Shown: one piece after another, positions 8,417 through 17,914 of the stretch
Layout of the letters: the number at the start of each line of letters is the position of its first letter
Numbering within the stretch: the first letter of the stretch is position 1
NCBI GenBank assembly: GCA_902500825.1
Contig: CABVRX010000001.1
Coordinates: forward strand, 334,648-398,647
Reading direction: 5' to 3'
DNA length: 64,000 nt
From: an uncultured Nitrospira sp.
GTDB taxonomy: Bacteria > Nitrospirota > Nitrospiria > Nitrospirales > Nitrospiraceae
Made by a program: the position numbers and the translations under genes
The notes under the pieces: generated by a model
What the model saw: only the letters and a program-made list of their open reading frames with translations
The model's database searches: none
Told to the model about the DNA's origin: nothing

Positions 8417-9903
8417 TACACCCCTACTCGTGATTCATAGTTCCAGAGTGCCTGGAGGCGTGGCCGCTCGACCCGCCAGAAGTAACAACCGAATATTCCG
8501 GCCATCGCCATCGCTAAGAGTGCAGGCGTCCACGAGATAGCAAGCCGAGACTGACTGACTCCGGTCCACAACAGTGCCCCGGTTACAAGGCCAAGGATTC
8601 CGGTTCGGCCAAGAGACACAAACGTATCATCGGTCGACCGGCCGAGAAGCCGACGCGTTTCCACTGCTTGAAGTATGGTGCCGAAAAGATAGCTTGTCGT
8701 CAGCGAAATCGACGCGCCGAACACTCCGAGCGAGACCGTCATGGGAACGATCATCGTCACGTATAGCGCACATTGTGCGAGCCAACTTTTCATCTGGAGA
8801 TCCGGCCGCCCTAAGCCATAGTGCAAGGAGGCCATGACACTGGCGTAGCCGGCGCAGACAGAATAAAGGCAAAAGATTTTCAGGGAGTCGCTGATGCTGG
8901 TCCATTGTGGGCCGAACACGATTGGAACCATGATAGGCGCCAAAGCACCTATCGTGACGGCAAGGGGGATATAGACGATGCCGATAAGTCCCATCTGCAG
9001 ATCGAAAACGCGAATCAGGCCAAGTTGATCCCGTTGCAATGACGCATAGGTCGGCACGCTGATTTGTTGCATGAGCGCTGTGGCACGAGCACCGAACAGG
9101 AGGGGGATGGCGAGCGCCACTTGATACAATCCCAACGCTTCTGATCCCAACAGGCGGCCGATCACCAGCTCTCCTCCGGTCATGACGCAGAAGGCGCACA
9201 GTGTGATCAGGTTCATATTTCCGCCATGCCGGATGAAATAGGAAAGCACTGACAGTTTAAGGGACCGGCCAGGAGTAAACGGGGCGATACGGAAAGAAAG
9301 AAGACTCCAGAGCATCAAGCCGACCAACTGTCCGATCACCAGCGCCCACACGGTCCGATAGAGGATAGCGATTGTCAGCGTTACGATCGCTTCCACGATG
9401 CGTCGTGCAACGTCAAGCGCGACTCGTCGCCCCAAGTTCAGCTTCTTCAGCATGAGCGCCATCGCCGGGCTTTGGAAGCCTTGGATGATGAGGGCCCACG
9501 CATGAACTCGCAATAAAGACTCCAGGACCGGCATGCGCATGAATTCACCGATCATCCCTGCTATGATCCAGATTCCGATTGCCATCAAGAGCCCCCTGAC
9601 GGCGGACAAGGTCCAGACCGCTGCGAGGTCATCTTCGCTGACGACCTCTTTGGCAATGAGTGCCGAGTCCAGCCCCAGCTCACTGATCGTGAGCATCGTC
9701 AGCAATACGGCGGCAGAAGCCGCCATCACACCGAAATCTGCCGGAGTCAGAATTCGTACCAGTACCGCCAATTGAACGGCCGCGATCACTTTATCGAGCA
9801 GAAATCCACTTCCGCCCCACCAACCGGCCCGAAGGATCCTATGGCGTAAACGCAACGGACTCGGATCAGGATCCTGGATACGTATTGCCGACAAACCAGT
9901 CAT
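8416..9903 (-). CDS. Wzx-like polysaccharide flippase (MOP superfamily)
   Basis: 495 residues and roughly twelve to fourteen hydrophobic helices. The N-terminus GGSGFLLDKVIAAVQLAVLVRILTP matches the start of the polysaccharide_synt family (PF01943/PF13440, WzxC-like), with TPADFGVMAASAAVLL after it. The protein would flip the undecaprenyl-linked repeat unit from cytoplasm to periplasm. It lies between two glycosyltransferase genes, 25 bases before the next GT4. Together with the Wzy-like and Wzc/Wza-like genes it defines a Wzx/Wzy-dependent pathway. Confidence 0.9.
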   Translation of the reverse strand: MTGLSAIRIQDPDPSPLRLRHRILRAGWWGGSGFLLDKVIAAVQLAVLVRILTPADFGVMAASAAVLLTMLTISELGLDSALIAKEVVSEDDLAAVWTLSAVRGLLMAIGIWIIAGMIGEFMRMPVLESLLRVHAWALIIQGFQSPAMALMLKKLNLGRRVALDVARRIVEAIVTLTIAILYRTVWALVIGQLVGLMLWSLLSFRIAPFTPGRSLKLSVLSYFIRHGGNMNLITLCAFCVMTGGELVIGRLLGSEALGLYQVALAIPLLFGARATALMQQISVPTYASLQRDQLGLIRVFDLQMGLIGIVYIPLAVTIGALAPIMVPIVFGPQWTSISDSLKIFCLYSVCAGYASVMASLHYGLGRPDLQMKSWLAQCALYVTMIVPMTVSLGVFGASISLTTSYLFGTILQAVETRRLLGRSTDDTFVSLGRTGILGLVTGALLWTGVSQSRLAISWTPALLAMAMAGIFGCYFWRVERPRLQALWNYESRVGV

Positions 9904-9928
9904 TGCTTTTTGATATCGTAATTTGTGT

Positions 9929-11116
9929 TTAAGCCGCCGATTTCATTTCCGCAATCGCGTGATCACAAACCCGATCAAGTTGTGCAGCCCGCGCCGCCCA
10001 AGTATGAGATCGGACCACGGCCTTCCGTCCCCGTTCGCCCATATTTCTACGAAGATCCTGATCGACTAAAAGACAAAGAAGTTGACGGGCAAGATCACTC
10101 GAATCATCGGCTTTAGCCGACAAACCACAGCGTAGCTCTTCCACCGTGTCTCCATATCCAGAACCGGCTGTCGCAACAACGGGGCGCCCACAAGCCAGGT
10201 ATTCCCACAGCTTCATCGAATCTCCGGGGTAGGAACGTGTCTGTCGATGCAACACCACACAAACATCTGAAGCCGCGATCCATTTGGGGACCATGTCAAA
10301 ATCGACACGCCCGATAAATTGAACGTGGGCCGAGAGCTGCAACTGTCCAACCTGTTCTTCAAGAGCTCTTTTCGTTTGCCCATCTCCGACCATGAGACAT
10401 TGAACCAGTGGGAACGATTTCGCGACGATGGCGATGGCTTCGACAAGTATGTCGAGACCATGCCACGGGAAGAATCCACCGACAAATACAACGTACGGCC
10501 CTTGAGCGATGAGATTAAGTTCTACTCTGACTTTTTCCTGAGGCTGGGGAAAGAAGCGATCCGGATCAACTCCATTTCTGATGACGGAACATCCCTTCGT
10601 GTCGATAAGCTCTAGATTCCCAAGACCCATCAATACCTCCGGACACACACTGACCAAAGCAGTCGCCTTTCTGGAAGCAAGACGAAGCCCGTATGATAGT
10701 AGGCGACGAAAAGGCGGACGACGCCATAGACCTTGAACTTCTTCAAGCGGAAGACCGTTCACAAAAAACACGATCGGGCACGTGCTATTGCGAAGCGCCC
10801 AGAGCGGGGCTATCTGCCCCGGAGAATCAAACCATAACAACACCTCAGGACGCCTTGCCTGCAAGAGTCTTTTTAACAGTCTCATGGAACCCCAAAAAAA
10901 TGAAAAAGGGCGAAGCCTGCCCCATCGCACAACCGGCACGAAGGCAATCTGCACCTGAGCGGAAGCCTCGAAAGCGATTCTCTCTCGTTCGGATTGAGGA
11001 GCCACTAAGATGACTTCATGACCGCGCAACGCGAGCGCCTTGGCAAGCTCCAGCACTTGCCGGGAACCGCCGGCCGCCACCCCGATATCTTCATCACAAT
11101 ACGTGAGAATGCGCAT
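9929..11116 (-). CDS. Glycosyltransferase family 4
   Basis: 395 residues started at MRILTYCDEDI, which has CAGGAGT about nine bases upstream and overlaps the previous glycosyltransferase gene by 23 bases; a longer ORF upstream would be mostly out-of-frame coding. The N-terminal loop AAGGSRQVLELAKAL and the C-terminal VVFVGGFFPWHGLD, MVGDGQTKRALEE and PGDSMKLWEYLACGRPVVA are typical GT4. The motif position normally holding a second Glu is kept (KLWEYLACG). It is probably paralogous to the neighbouring GT4 of the same length. Confidence 0.9.
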   Translation of the reverse strand: MRILTYCDEDIGVAAGGSRQVLELAKALALRGHEVILVAPQSERERIAFEASAQVQIAFVPVVRWGRLRPFSFFWGSMRLLKRLLQARRPEVLLWFDSPGQIAPLWALRNSTCPIVFFVNGLPLEEVQGLWRRPPFRRLLSYGLRLASRKATALVSVCPEVLMGLGNLELIDTKGCSVIRNGVDPDRFFPQPQEKVRVELNLIAQGPYVVFVGGFFPWHGLDILVEAIAIVAKSFPLVQCLMVGDGQTKRALEEQVGQLQLSAHVQFIGRVDFDMVPKWIAASDVCVVLHRQTRSYPGDSMKLWEYLACGRPVVATAGSGYGDTVEELRCGLSAKADDSSDLARQLLCLLVDQDLRRNMGERGRKAVVRSHTWAARAAQLDRVCDHAIAEMKSAA

Positions 11117-12281
11117 GCCGGATGACTCCTGCGTCTTTCCCAATCCACCGACAAAGTTGCTCCACAATAGCCGTCCACGAGAATCTCTCTTCGACAAATT
11201 GACGCCCCTGTCTCCCCAACTGCGCGCACCGATCTGGATCATTCAACAGAGCGAGAATCGCATCAGCCAGCGGACAGGGTTCGTCCGGTTGGACAAACTG
11301 CACACCGCTGTCCGGAGTAAAAGTCGATACGACACTGGGGATCGCGCTTGCGACAACCGGACGATGACAGGCCAAATAGTCAAAGAGTTTAACCGGCGAA
11401 GCTTCTCCTCGATCTCCACGAAATGGTGCAACACACACGCTCATCGCCCCAATCCAAATGGGCACCTCCCGGTAAGGAACTCGACCAACCCAGGTAATAC
11501 TGCGGTCGAATTCCATCCTCTTGGCCTGTTGCTTCAATTCGTCAATCGCTTCTCCGTCCCCCACCAATAGCAGTTCAGCCGATGGACAGGCCCGCTTGAC
11601 CAACGTCATCGCATCGAGCAGGCAAGCCAATCCCTGGTAGCGATAGAAACTTCCGACGAACCCAATGTACGGACGATTCGGCACAAGACCAAGTTCCAAA
11701 CGACAGGCCACCGCATCACGTGCGGCAAATCGTTGGACATCGGTTCCGCTCGGAAGAACGACGATCCGTTCAAGCAGGACCCCATAGCGCTCATGAAGCA
11801 ATGTCCGCAATCCCTCTGTCAGAACGATGATATGATCGCAGCGTTTCAAAGTCAGCCTGGTTAACAGATGTTTGGCCCTGCGTACGAACTTGTTTTGGTT
11901 CCTGGGCCATTCGGGAACCGGTTCACCGTTGACCTCGCAGACACATGGCACACCGAGTAGTTTGGCTAAGATCAACGCATGCGGACTGTCCATCCATCGG
12001 TAGTACACGATATCGGGTCTGGTCACGAGCGCCTGCATCAGGGCACGCACGAATGACAACAGCGCATAGGAGAGCGGTCGGATGAACGGCAGATGGATAA
12101 GATGAATCGGAATGATCGTACAGACTCGTTGAGCAAGCGACGATCGATACCGCGGGGGAAAGAGCGTCACCCTGTCTCCGGCGCTGGTTAAGGCATCGGC
12201 CAATGTCCAGACACGCACGAGCCCAACCGGATCATTCGGGGCATCGGGCTCATACCAATAACAAAAGAAAAACCACGTCAC
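11094..12281 (-). CDS. Glycosyltransferase family 4
   Basis: 395 residues from a GTG that overlaps the stop of the polymerase gene (GTGA), with AGGAGG just upstream inside that gene. It opens VTWFFFCYWYEPDAP, a common start of WcaI-type GT4 proteins. C-terminal landmarks are IGFVGSFYRYQGL, LVGDGEAIDEL and GEASPVKLFDYLACHRPVV. It has the same order of motifs as the following GT4, so the pair likely arose by duplication and adds successive sugars. Confidence 0.9.
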   Translation of the reverse strand: MTWFFFCYWYEPDAPNDPVGLVRVWTLADALTSAGDRVTLFPPRYRSSLAQRVCTIIPIHLIHLPFIRPLSYALLSFVRALMQALVTRPDIVYYRWMDSPHALILAKLLGVPCVCEVNGEPVPEWPRNQNKFVRRAKHLLTRLTLKRCDHIIVLTEGLRTLLHERYGVLLERIVVLPSGTDVQRFAARDAVACRLELGLVPNRPYIGFVGSFYRYQGLACLLDAMTLVKRACPSAELLLVGDGEAIDELKQQAKRMEFDRSITWVGRVPYREVPIWIGAMSVCVAPFRGDRGEASPVKLFDYLACHRPVVASAIPSVVSTFTPDSGVQFVQPDEPCPLADAILALLNDPDRCAQLGRQGRQFVEERFSWTAIVEQLCRWIGKDAGVIRHAHSHVL

Positions 12282-13660
12282 ACGGCCTCCTGCGGCTTGA
12301 CCGGTTGGTTGGCCTGGGCAGACAGAGTCGGTAAGAGCATGACCAACCCTGCGCAAAGCCAAAACGGTTCCATGATGCGGATAATGATGAACGTATTGGC
12401 TCCGATCCCGTGCGCGAGCATGGCGATAAGACCCAAAAGAAACCCGTGGGCTAATCCTTTGGCAAAGGGATCGGTTTCAGACAAAAGAGACTCACGGGCA
12501 CAGCGCCACAGACGGTAGATAATGAACCCAAAAGCGACGAGTCCGGCAAGACCGGTCTCTCCGATGATTTTGACGTATTGCGCATCGGCCCATGCATACC
12601 CGGTGATTCCTCGCCCAAGAATAGGGTCATGGACCCAGTCCTTGAGAACATATGCCCACGATTTCAGGCGCTCAGTTGTCGAAAGGTCCAGTCCGACGGC
12701 ACCTACTTTGATTTCTCCGCCATATTGGCGGCCAAAAAATGTTTCATTGACCCGTTGCTTCACATTGGCAGGCGCCAACAGTGGAACCACGGTAATGACA
12801 ACGAGTAACAGTGTCAGCACCCGAGGGCGTCTCCACTGGGTCAACCCTACCGTCATCAGCAGGACAACACCGGCCAGGTAAGAAGAACGCGACAAGGTGG
12901 CCATCAAGGCCAACACGGCAAAACCAGCAAGCACCAACAATGCGATGCGAATCGGTCCGAACTGAACATGCAACAAGAGTCCGGTCATGATCGCCAGAAG
13001 GAATACCAGGTAGCCGCCCAACGTGTTCGGTTCTCCGATTTCACCTTCAAATGGGGCTGAGGCACGCTGGCCGCTCGGTATTTGCGAAATCGCATACAAG
13101 CTGACGATAAGGCCGACGGTCAGCAGGGCCAGCACAAGCCCTACCACCTGCCGTTGAGACCGCACATGGTTGACGACCATAAAAAATACAAAAAAATATT
13201 CAAAGTACTTCAGAACAAAAAAAAAGCCGGTCAGTGGTCTGACATGTCCGTTTAGGACACCGACTAAGGTTGAAATGACACAGATCACCATGTACACCGC
13301 GATGGGTCGGTTCAGTGGTGTCTCACGAAATAACGCCAGTTCACGGTAGACGATGGTCTTGACCAGCCAACTGACTCCGATGACGACTAACAAAATGTCG
13401 TCCATCCGGAATGACAACTCTCGCCCACCGACACCACGTCCTTCGATCTGCCCGATAGCGATCTCAGGAGACAACAACATGGACGCAATCAGCAGGTAGA
13501 GAGCAGCGGGTACGGAGGTAAAGGCCGTCAAAACGATCAAAAACCCTATGACCGCTTGCATACCCATTGTAGGGGTCGTGAGCGTGAGACCTACTGCGAT
13601 GGCGGCGGCTAGTACGGCGATGACCAGGCTATCTTGAGGACTGATGGCTGCCTGTTGCAT
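12278..13660 (-). CDS. O-antigen ligase/polymerase family membrane protein (Wzy-like)
   Basis: 460 residues with about twelve hydrophobic helices. The region RASAPFEGEIGEPNTLGGYL and the following helix are characteristic of the Wzy_C family (PF04932). Downstream, TLSRSSYLAGVVLL and a large periplasmic loop with GRGITGYAWADAQYVKI and GETGLAGLV hold the conserved Arg, Tyr and Glu of O-antigen polymerases and ligases. In this locus a polymerase role is more likely than a lipid A-core ligase role because Wzx, Wzc and Wza partners are adjacent. Confidence 0.88.
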   Translation of the reverse strand: MQQAAISPQDSLVIAVLAAAIAVGLTLTTPTMGMQAVIGFLIVLTAFTSVPAALYLLIASMLLSPEIAIGQIEGRGVGGRELSFRMDDILLVVIGVSWLVKTIVYRELALFRETPLNRPIAVYMVICVISTLVGVLNGHVRPLTGFFFVLKYFEYFFVFFMVVNHVRSQRQVVGLVLALLTVGLIVSLYAISQIPSGQRASAPFEGEIGEPNTLGGYLVFLLAIMTGLLLHVQFGPIRIALLVLAGFAVLALMATLSRSSYLAGVVLLMTVGLTQWRRPRVLTLLLVVITVVPLLAPANVKQRVNETFFGRQYGGEIKVGAVGLDLSTTERLKSWAYVLKDWVHDPILGRGITGYAWADAQYVKIIGETGLAGLVAFGFIIYRLWRCARESLLSETDPFAKGLAHGFLLGLIAMLAHGIGANTFIIIRIMEPFWLCAGLVMLLPTLSAQANQPVKPQEAV

Positions 13661-13683
13661 GATGCAGAGGCCCCTCCGTCGTG

Positions 13684-15822
13684 CTATCGGTGCTCGTATC
13701 GATAAAGTCCGTACTCCGGCGTCACTTCGGATTTCACATTGGTCAGGACCACGCCAAGAACATTCGCCTGGGCATGGTCGAGCAGGAACTTGGCGCGCTT
13801 GAGCGCGTTACGCCCGATCCGCCCGACCTGGTACACTAAAATGGTCCCATCGACACGCGAGCTGAAGGCCACCGCATCAGTGACAGGAAGAATCGGCGGC
13901 GTATCGATCAAGACGATGTCGTAATCTTCTTGCATTTCCGATGTCAGCATTTTGATCTTGTTGATGTTCAGGAATTCGTTGGGATTGCCCGATTCCGACC
14001 CGCTTGTGAGGATGTGAAGGTTGTCCAGTCCAGGCGTATTCATGACCCGATCGACACCAACGGTTCCAAGCATGAGGTCCGTGGCCGAGCGGACATACGA
14101 TCGCCACGATGTAGTCCCGAGCAATGCATCGACCAATCCCGGCTCACGATCCAAACCCAGCCGTTGATGCACGATCGGCTTGCGGAGGTCGGCGTCCACC
14201 AACAACACCTTCATGCCCTCTTGAGCCATGGTGATCGCTAGATTGATGACGCAGGTACTCTTGCCCTCGCCCAGACCGGCGCTGGTAAAAATAATCGATT
14301 TGACCTTGCGGTCCATGCTGGCGAATTGAATGTTCGTCCGCAGCGAGCGAAGGCTCTCCGACAAGACTGATTTTGGATCGAGCAGGCAGATCAACTTCGA
14401 TAAACTCTCCACCACAGCGGAAGGAGTATCCGGAGGAAGGGCCTCTTGGGCCATGTCTTTGAGCTCGTTGTGGTCGAACTGGGGAATGATTCCCAAGACA
14501 GGCACTTTGAGAAACTCCTCGACTCCCTCAATGGTCCCTATGGACGTATCAAACGATTCACGACCGAACGCGAGCACGACACCAAGGAACACTCCCATCA
14601 ACGATCCGATCATTAAGTTTAATGCGGTGTTCGATGCATTGATCGGGCGTGAAGGTGTCATAGCCGGGGCGATAAGGGTCACTTCTTCAATCCGCTCCGC
14701 TCCTTTAATCAACAACTCCTGGTGTTTGGCCTTCAAGGTCGCAAGGAGATCCGTATTCACTTTGACTTCGCGCTCCAAGCGGTTCATGTGAATCGCGGCC
14801 CGAGGGTACCCTAGATAGCGTTTTCGATAGTGATCCCGTTGTTCTTGAAGCGCCCCCTCTCGGTCAATAAGCGTGACAACTTTTGACTTCAGCTCCTGAA
14901 TCATCTCAGACTTGACATTGTCTATTTTCTTTTGCTGTTCGGTGACCTGTGGATGGTCAGGCGTGTAATTGATCAGCAAGGTATCTCGTTCCTGGATCAG
15001 ATCCAACAGCCGTTGATTCAGGATTGTCAGCAGCGCATTTTGCTCTTCGGTGAAGATACGCCCGGTTTGATTCCCAATCACGGCGTCCGATCGTTTCAAG
15101 ACCTCGATTTGCCGCTCACCTTCAGCACGCTTTCGCAATACGTCGTTATACTGTTCTTCCAGTTTGGTGAAGGTGTCCAACGCCGCTCTGGCTTCGTCCG
15201 AGAGGAACACCTGACCTTCTTTTTCCTTAAATGTTCGCAGTGCTTCTTCAGAATCATTGAGACGCTTTTCCAAATTGTCCAGCTGTTCCTCCACGAATCG
15301 GCGTGATTCGGTAACCAGTCTGTTGCGCGCGGCGATATTTTCTATCCGGTAGGCGGTCGCTGCGGAATTGGCCATCCGTTCCGCCTGTTCCGGCTGATCC
15401 GACGTGGCTGTGATACGGATAATGTTGGTATCACCTTCACGTTGTGCCGTAATTTCTTGGCCGAGGTTGTACACAATGTTCAAATAGGTAGCGGACCGCT
15501 TTTCCTCTTCTGATGCATGATGCGCGACTCGTCCGAGATCCAGTGCCACCCGGTCCATGACCGGAAAGCTCCGGATAAATTCGATCTGAGTACCGAGATC
15601 ATTCACGTTGGAATACGAGAGCGATTCCAACAGTTGTTGGGCCATGGTCGTACTGCGTTCAAACTTCACCCTTGCGGCGGCTTCGTAAATTGGGTGCGGC
15701 TTAAGAAGCTGTGAAAACAAGAAGGTGAACAGTACCACCATGACGGTGGAAAGGAGGATCAGATATTTACGCTTTTTGAGGATCAGCCAGTAGTCGATGA
15801 CGTTCAGTTCGTATTGTGCCAT
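13684..15822 (-). CDS. Wzc-like polysaccharide co-polymerase with C-terminal tyrosine kinase
   Basis: 712 residues. Order: N-terminal Wzz domain with TM1 (about 20-37), a long coiled-coil periplasmic part (about 165-320), GNVR-type segment, TM2 (about 401-420), then a BY-kinase domain with the adaptor SESLRSLRTN (488-497), Walker A SAGLGEGKS (514-522), Walker A' LLVDADLRKP (540-549) and LIDTPP. The C-terminal tail EYGLYRYEHR has three tyrosines, a short phosphorylatable cluster. This is the chain-length regulator that pairs with Wza. No separate Wzb-type phosphatase gene is seen in the window. Confidence 0.93.
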   Translation of the reverse strand: MAQYELNVIDYWLILKKRKYLILLSTVMVVLFTFLFSQLLKPHPIYEAAARVKFERSTTMAQQLLESLSYSNVNDLGTQIEFIRSFPVMDRVALDLGRVAHHASEEEKRSATYLNIVYNLGQEITAQREGDTNIIRITATSDQPEQAERMANSAATAYRIENIAARNRLVTESRRFVEEQLDNLEKRLNDSEEALRTFKEKEGQVFLSDEARAALDTFTKLEEQYNDVLRKRAEGERQIEVLKRSDAVIGNQTGRIFTEEQNALLTILNQRLLDLIQERDTLLINYTPDHPQVTEQQKKIDNVKSEMIQELKSKVVTLIDREGALQEQRDHYRKRYLGYPRAAIHMNRLEREVKVNTDLLATLKAKHQELLIKGAERIEEVTLIAPAMTPSRPINASNTALNLMIGSLMGVFLGVVLAFGRESFDTSIGTIEGVEEFLKVPVLGIIPQFDHNELKDMAQEALPPDTPSAVVESLSKLICLLDPKSVLSESLRSLRTNIQFASMDRKVKSIIFTSAGLGEGKSTCVINLAITMAQEGMKVLLVDADLRKPIVHQRLGLDREPGLVDALLGTTSWRSYVRSATDLMLGTVGVDRVMNTPGLDNLHILTSGSESGNPNEFLNINKIKMLTSEMQEDYDIVLIDTPPILPVTDAVAFSSRVDGTILVYQVGRIGRNALKRAKFLLDHAQANVLGVVLTNVKSEVTPEYGLYRYEHR

Positions 15823-15849
15823 GCGTCGTCCTCGTCTCCAACCACCGGT

Positions 15850-16644
15850 CTATGGCTTGAACGTCGTCAACGCCGGAATCAGATACGCCGGATAAATCGG
15901 CATGATGGCGACCTGAAGAATGGGCATAATTTTCAGCGCCGCCTCCTTCGCATCCCCTAATTGTTCACGTGGGACAAAAATCACATCGTTTTCCTCGAGC
16001 GAGATATTTCGTGAAAGATCGCCGTACGTGAAAAGACGGGCCAAATCGGCCGTCAGAATTGTCGGTTTGGAAAAATCTCCTCCTCGCACCACTCGAATCT
16101 CTTCCAATAGTGCGGTCTCGTGAAAATTGTCTGCGGCGGCGAGGGCCTGCAGGACCGTCATATTCCTCGCCATGGGAACCATCCCGGGTTTCTTAACGTC
16201 TCCAAATACAAAAACTCGTTTGATCTTGAGCAACTTCTTTTTCAGCGCAATCTGAGCACGCGGTTCCCTCATGAAAGGCTTAGCCGCCTCTTGCACACGC
16301 CGTTCAGCTTCAGCCACAGTGACCCCTTGAACGTCGACCTCCATAAATCCGACGGCAACGGACCCGTTCTCACGTACCAAGCTGCTGTACTTCTCTTCTC
16401 CCGCTCCTCGACGAATAACGACATCCAGGGTGTCTCCCGCTTCGATTGGTGTATCCGCGGTCGGAACCGTCTCGTCTGTATAGACGTCGCCTTTCGGCAA
16501 GGGAGGAATCACCTGAGATGCTGAAGTCACTGCCGAAGGTGGCAAAGTCGATTGTCCAGGGTTGCGACAGCCAGCCAGAGACAAGAGGCCGATTTCGGCC
16601 AACAACAGACCAACTACGACTGATTCCTTCCGAAGCTGCCGCAT
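15850..16644 (-). CDS. Wza-like polysaccharide export lipoprotein
   Basis: 264 residues. The signal peptide ends in a lipobox LAGC with lipidated Cys at about residue 26. A Poly_export domain (IEAGDTLDVVIRRG, YSSLVRENGSVAVGFMEVDV, AERRVQEA) and an SLBB domain (KRVFVFGDVKKPGMVPM, TVLQALAAAD) follow, then NDVIFVPRE. The protein would form or recruit the outer-membrane exit channel working with the Wzc-like protein 27 bases downstream. It lacks the long C-terminal amphipathic helix of E. coli Wza, ending instead in a hydrophobic PILQVAIMPIYPAYL segment. Confidence 0.92.
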   Translation of the reverse strand: MRQLRKESVVVGLLLAEIGLLSLAGCRNPGQSTLPPSAVTSASQVIPPLPKGDVYTDETVPTADTPIEAGDTLDVVIRRGAGEEKYSSLVRENGSVAVGFMEVDVQGVTVAEAERRVQEAAKPFMREPRAQIALKKKLLKIKRVFVFGDVKKPGMVPMARNMTVLQALAAADNFHETALLEEIRVVRGGDFSKPTILTADLARLFTYGDLSRNISLEENDVIFVPREQLGDAKEAALKIMPILQVAIMPIYPAYLIPALTTFKP

Positions 16645-16654
16645 ACAAAATCTC

Positions 16655-17611
16655 CTACGACACTATCCTGGTTTGTAGGATCTCCACGATATGCGCGGAC
16701 ATGACTTGCGACAGGTCCACCTCTCTTGCTTGACCGAGCTTGGAGATTGTCACCACAGGCCGGAGCGGATAGCGCGGGTTAACCTTCGTCACCGATCCAA
16801 TCCCCCCCGTATTGAGACGCACGTCGGTCCCAATCGGATAGAGCGTGATCTGATCCCCCAACCCTTTCAACACACGCAGAGAAAACTTCGTTTTGGCATG
16901 AAGAAACAGGTCACGGACTCCCTGGTGAGGTGTCATGCATTGGCGATAAGGCCTCCTCGTGACCATTGCATCCAGTGTATCGACCATTCCAATGATCTGT
17001 GCAGGCTCAGCAATCTGCCCGTCCTTAAGCCGACATGGGTATCCACTGCCATCCAGCCGTTCATGTTCCTGTGCACTGATCGTCGAGACCCATTCAAACC
17101 CGCTGCCCTGCCCGGCGAGGATCCGACGGCCTCGTTCAGGATGAGTATGGAGGATATCTCGCTCTTCCTCCGATAATGTTTCTCTTTTCTCGACGATCGC
17201 TACGGGCATCGCCCACATACCGATGTCGTGCAACAGACTTGCCAACACCAGCCGCTCCAAGTCTTGCTGTGAATAATGCAACCCCATCCCGACTTTAGCC
17301 CCCAAGACTGCGACATGGAGCGCATTGTCTATGAGATAGTCTTCAGTTTGTCCATCCAAAGCCCATCGGACGAGCTCGTCGCCGTGATTGAGGAGCTGCA
17401 CCAACTGTCCGGCGAGGTCGGTACAGCCTGTGAGCCTCGGGCTCCTACTTGAACGAACCGCCTCTCTGATCTTCCCGAGCTCCTGTCTGGTCGAGACACA
17501 CCAAAGGCGATGATCAGCAATCAGAGACGAGGATCCCATCTTCGAAGGCAACATCTCCCCGCTCTGCGAATCAGGAGTCCGTTCTCGAATCAAGTCAGAA
17601 AGCCGTGCCAC
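16655..17611 (-). CDS. HD-GYP domain c-di-GMP phosphodiesterase
   Basis: 318 residues if the GTG at the right end is used; ATG codons 19 and 24 residues later are alternatives because the GTG lacks a well-spaced ribosome binding site. The HD-GYP signature is complete: ASLLHDIGM (HD pair), HTHPERG, SAQEHERLDGSGYP and IGMVDTLDAM. A C-terminal part of about 80 residues resembles a small beta domain (DVRLNTGGIGSVTKVNP). No sensor or membrane segment is present. HD-GYP enzymes degrade c-di-GMP, so its place ten bases before the export gene suggests feedback control of polysaccharide output. Confidence 0.88.
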   Translation of the reverse strand: MARLSDLIRERTPDSQSGEMLPSKMGSSSLIADHRLWCVSTRQELGKIREAVRSSRSPRLTGCTDLAGQLVQLLNHGDELVRWALDGQTEDYLIDNALHVAVLGAKVGMGLHYSQQDLERLVLASLLHDIGMWAMPVAIVEKRETLSEEERDILHTHPERGRRILAGQGSGFEWVSTISAQEHERLDGSGYPCRLKDGQIAEPAQIIGMVDTLDAMVTRRPYRQCMTPHQGVRDLFLHAKTKFSLRVLKGLGDQITLYPIGTDVRLNTGGIGSVTKVNPRYPLRPVVTISKLGQAREVDLSQVMSAHIVEILQTRIVS

Positions 17612-17658
17612 CCTTGTGTGTACTCCAGTATTTCTGGTGCATCATGACCTTAACTTAT

Positions 17659-17826
17659 TCAGGACTTTCTCACGACAGGATCAGGGCGTGAGTTGATCTT
17701 ATTCAGCTCCCGCTCCAAGGTGGCGCGGATAAACCCACTCGTCGTGTATCCCTGTTGCTTAAGGGCGTCCAGCTGTTCCTTCAACTCGACAGGAAGTTGA
17801 ACAACAATGCGAACTAGCTTGGGCAT
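17659..17826 (-). CDS. Ribbon-helix-helix (CopG/Arc-type) DNA-binding protein
   Basis: 55 residues from ATG giving MPKLVRIVVQ, with AAAGGGAG nine bases upstream. The beta strand VRIVVQLPVELKEQLDALKQ and helices GFIRATLERELNKI are the ribbon-helix-helix pattern of small dimeric repressors. It is the first gene after the candidate promoter and 47 bases ahead of the HD-GYP gene, so it may autoregulate the polysaccharide operon. An orphan antitoxin is possible, but no toxin gene is adjacent. Confidence 0.75.
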   Translation of the reverse strand: MPKLVRIVVQLPVELKEQLDALKQQGYTTSGFIRATLERELNKINSRPDPVVRKS

Positions 17827-17872
17827 GATCGCGACTCCCTTTGAGCAAAGTAACGGCTTGGCATGAAACTTC

Positions 17873-17889
17873 TGCACATGCTGTGCCTT
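17873..17889 (-). promoter_or_regulatory. Candidate sigma-54 promoter of the polysaccharide operon
   Basis: On the minus strand the site reads AAGGCACAGCATGTGCA. It has GGCAC at the -24 side and TGCA at the -12 side with exactly ten bases between the GG and GC dinucleotides, as the sigma-54 consensus requires. The predicted start would lie about 35 bases before the ATG of the ribbon-helix-helix gene. The -12 half has GTGC instead of TTGC, so the match is good but imperfect. Confidence 0.5.
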
Positions 17890-17914
17890 GATAGCATTTC
17901 GTTAACGATGTGAA

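Noticed and set aside
13180-13220. Run of A-rich sequence inside the polymerase gene
   Set aside because: It encodes Phe-rich membrane helices (FFFVLKYFEYFFVFF), so codon use explains it; not a frameshift.
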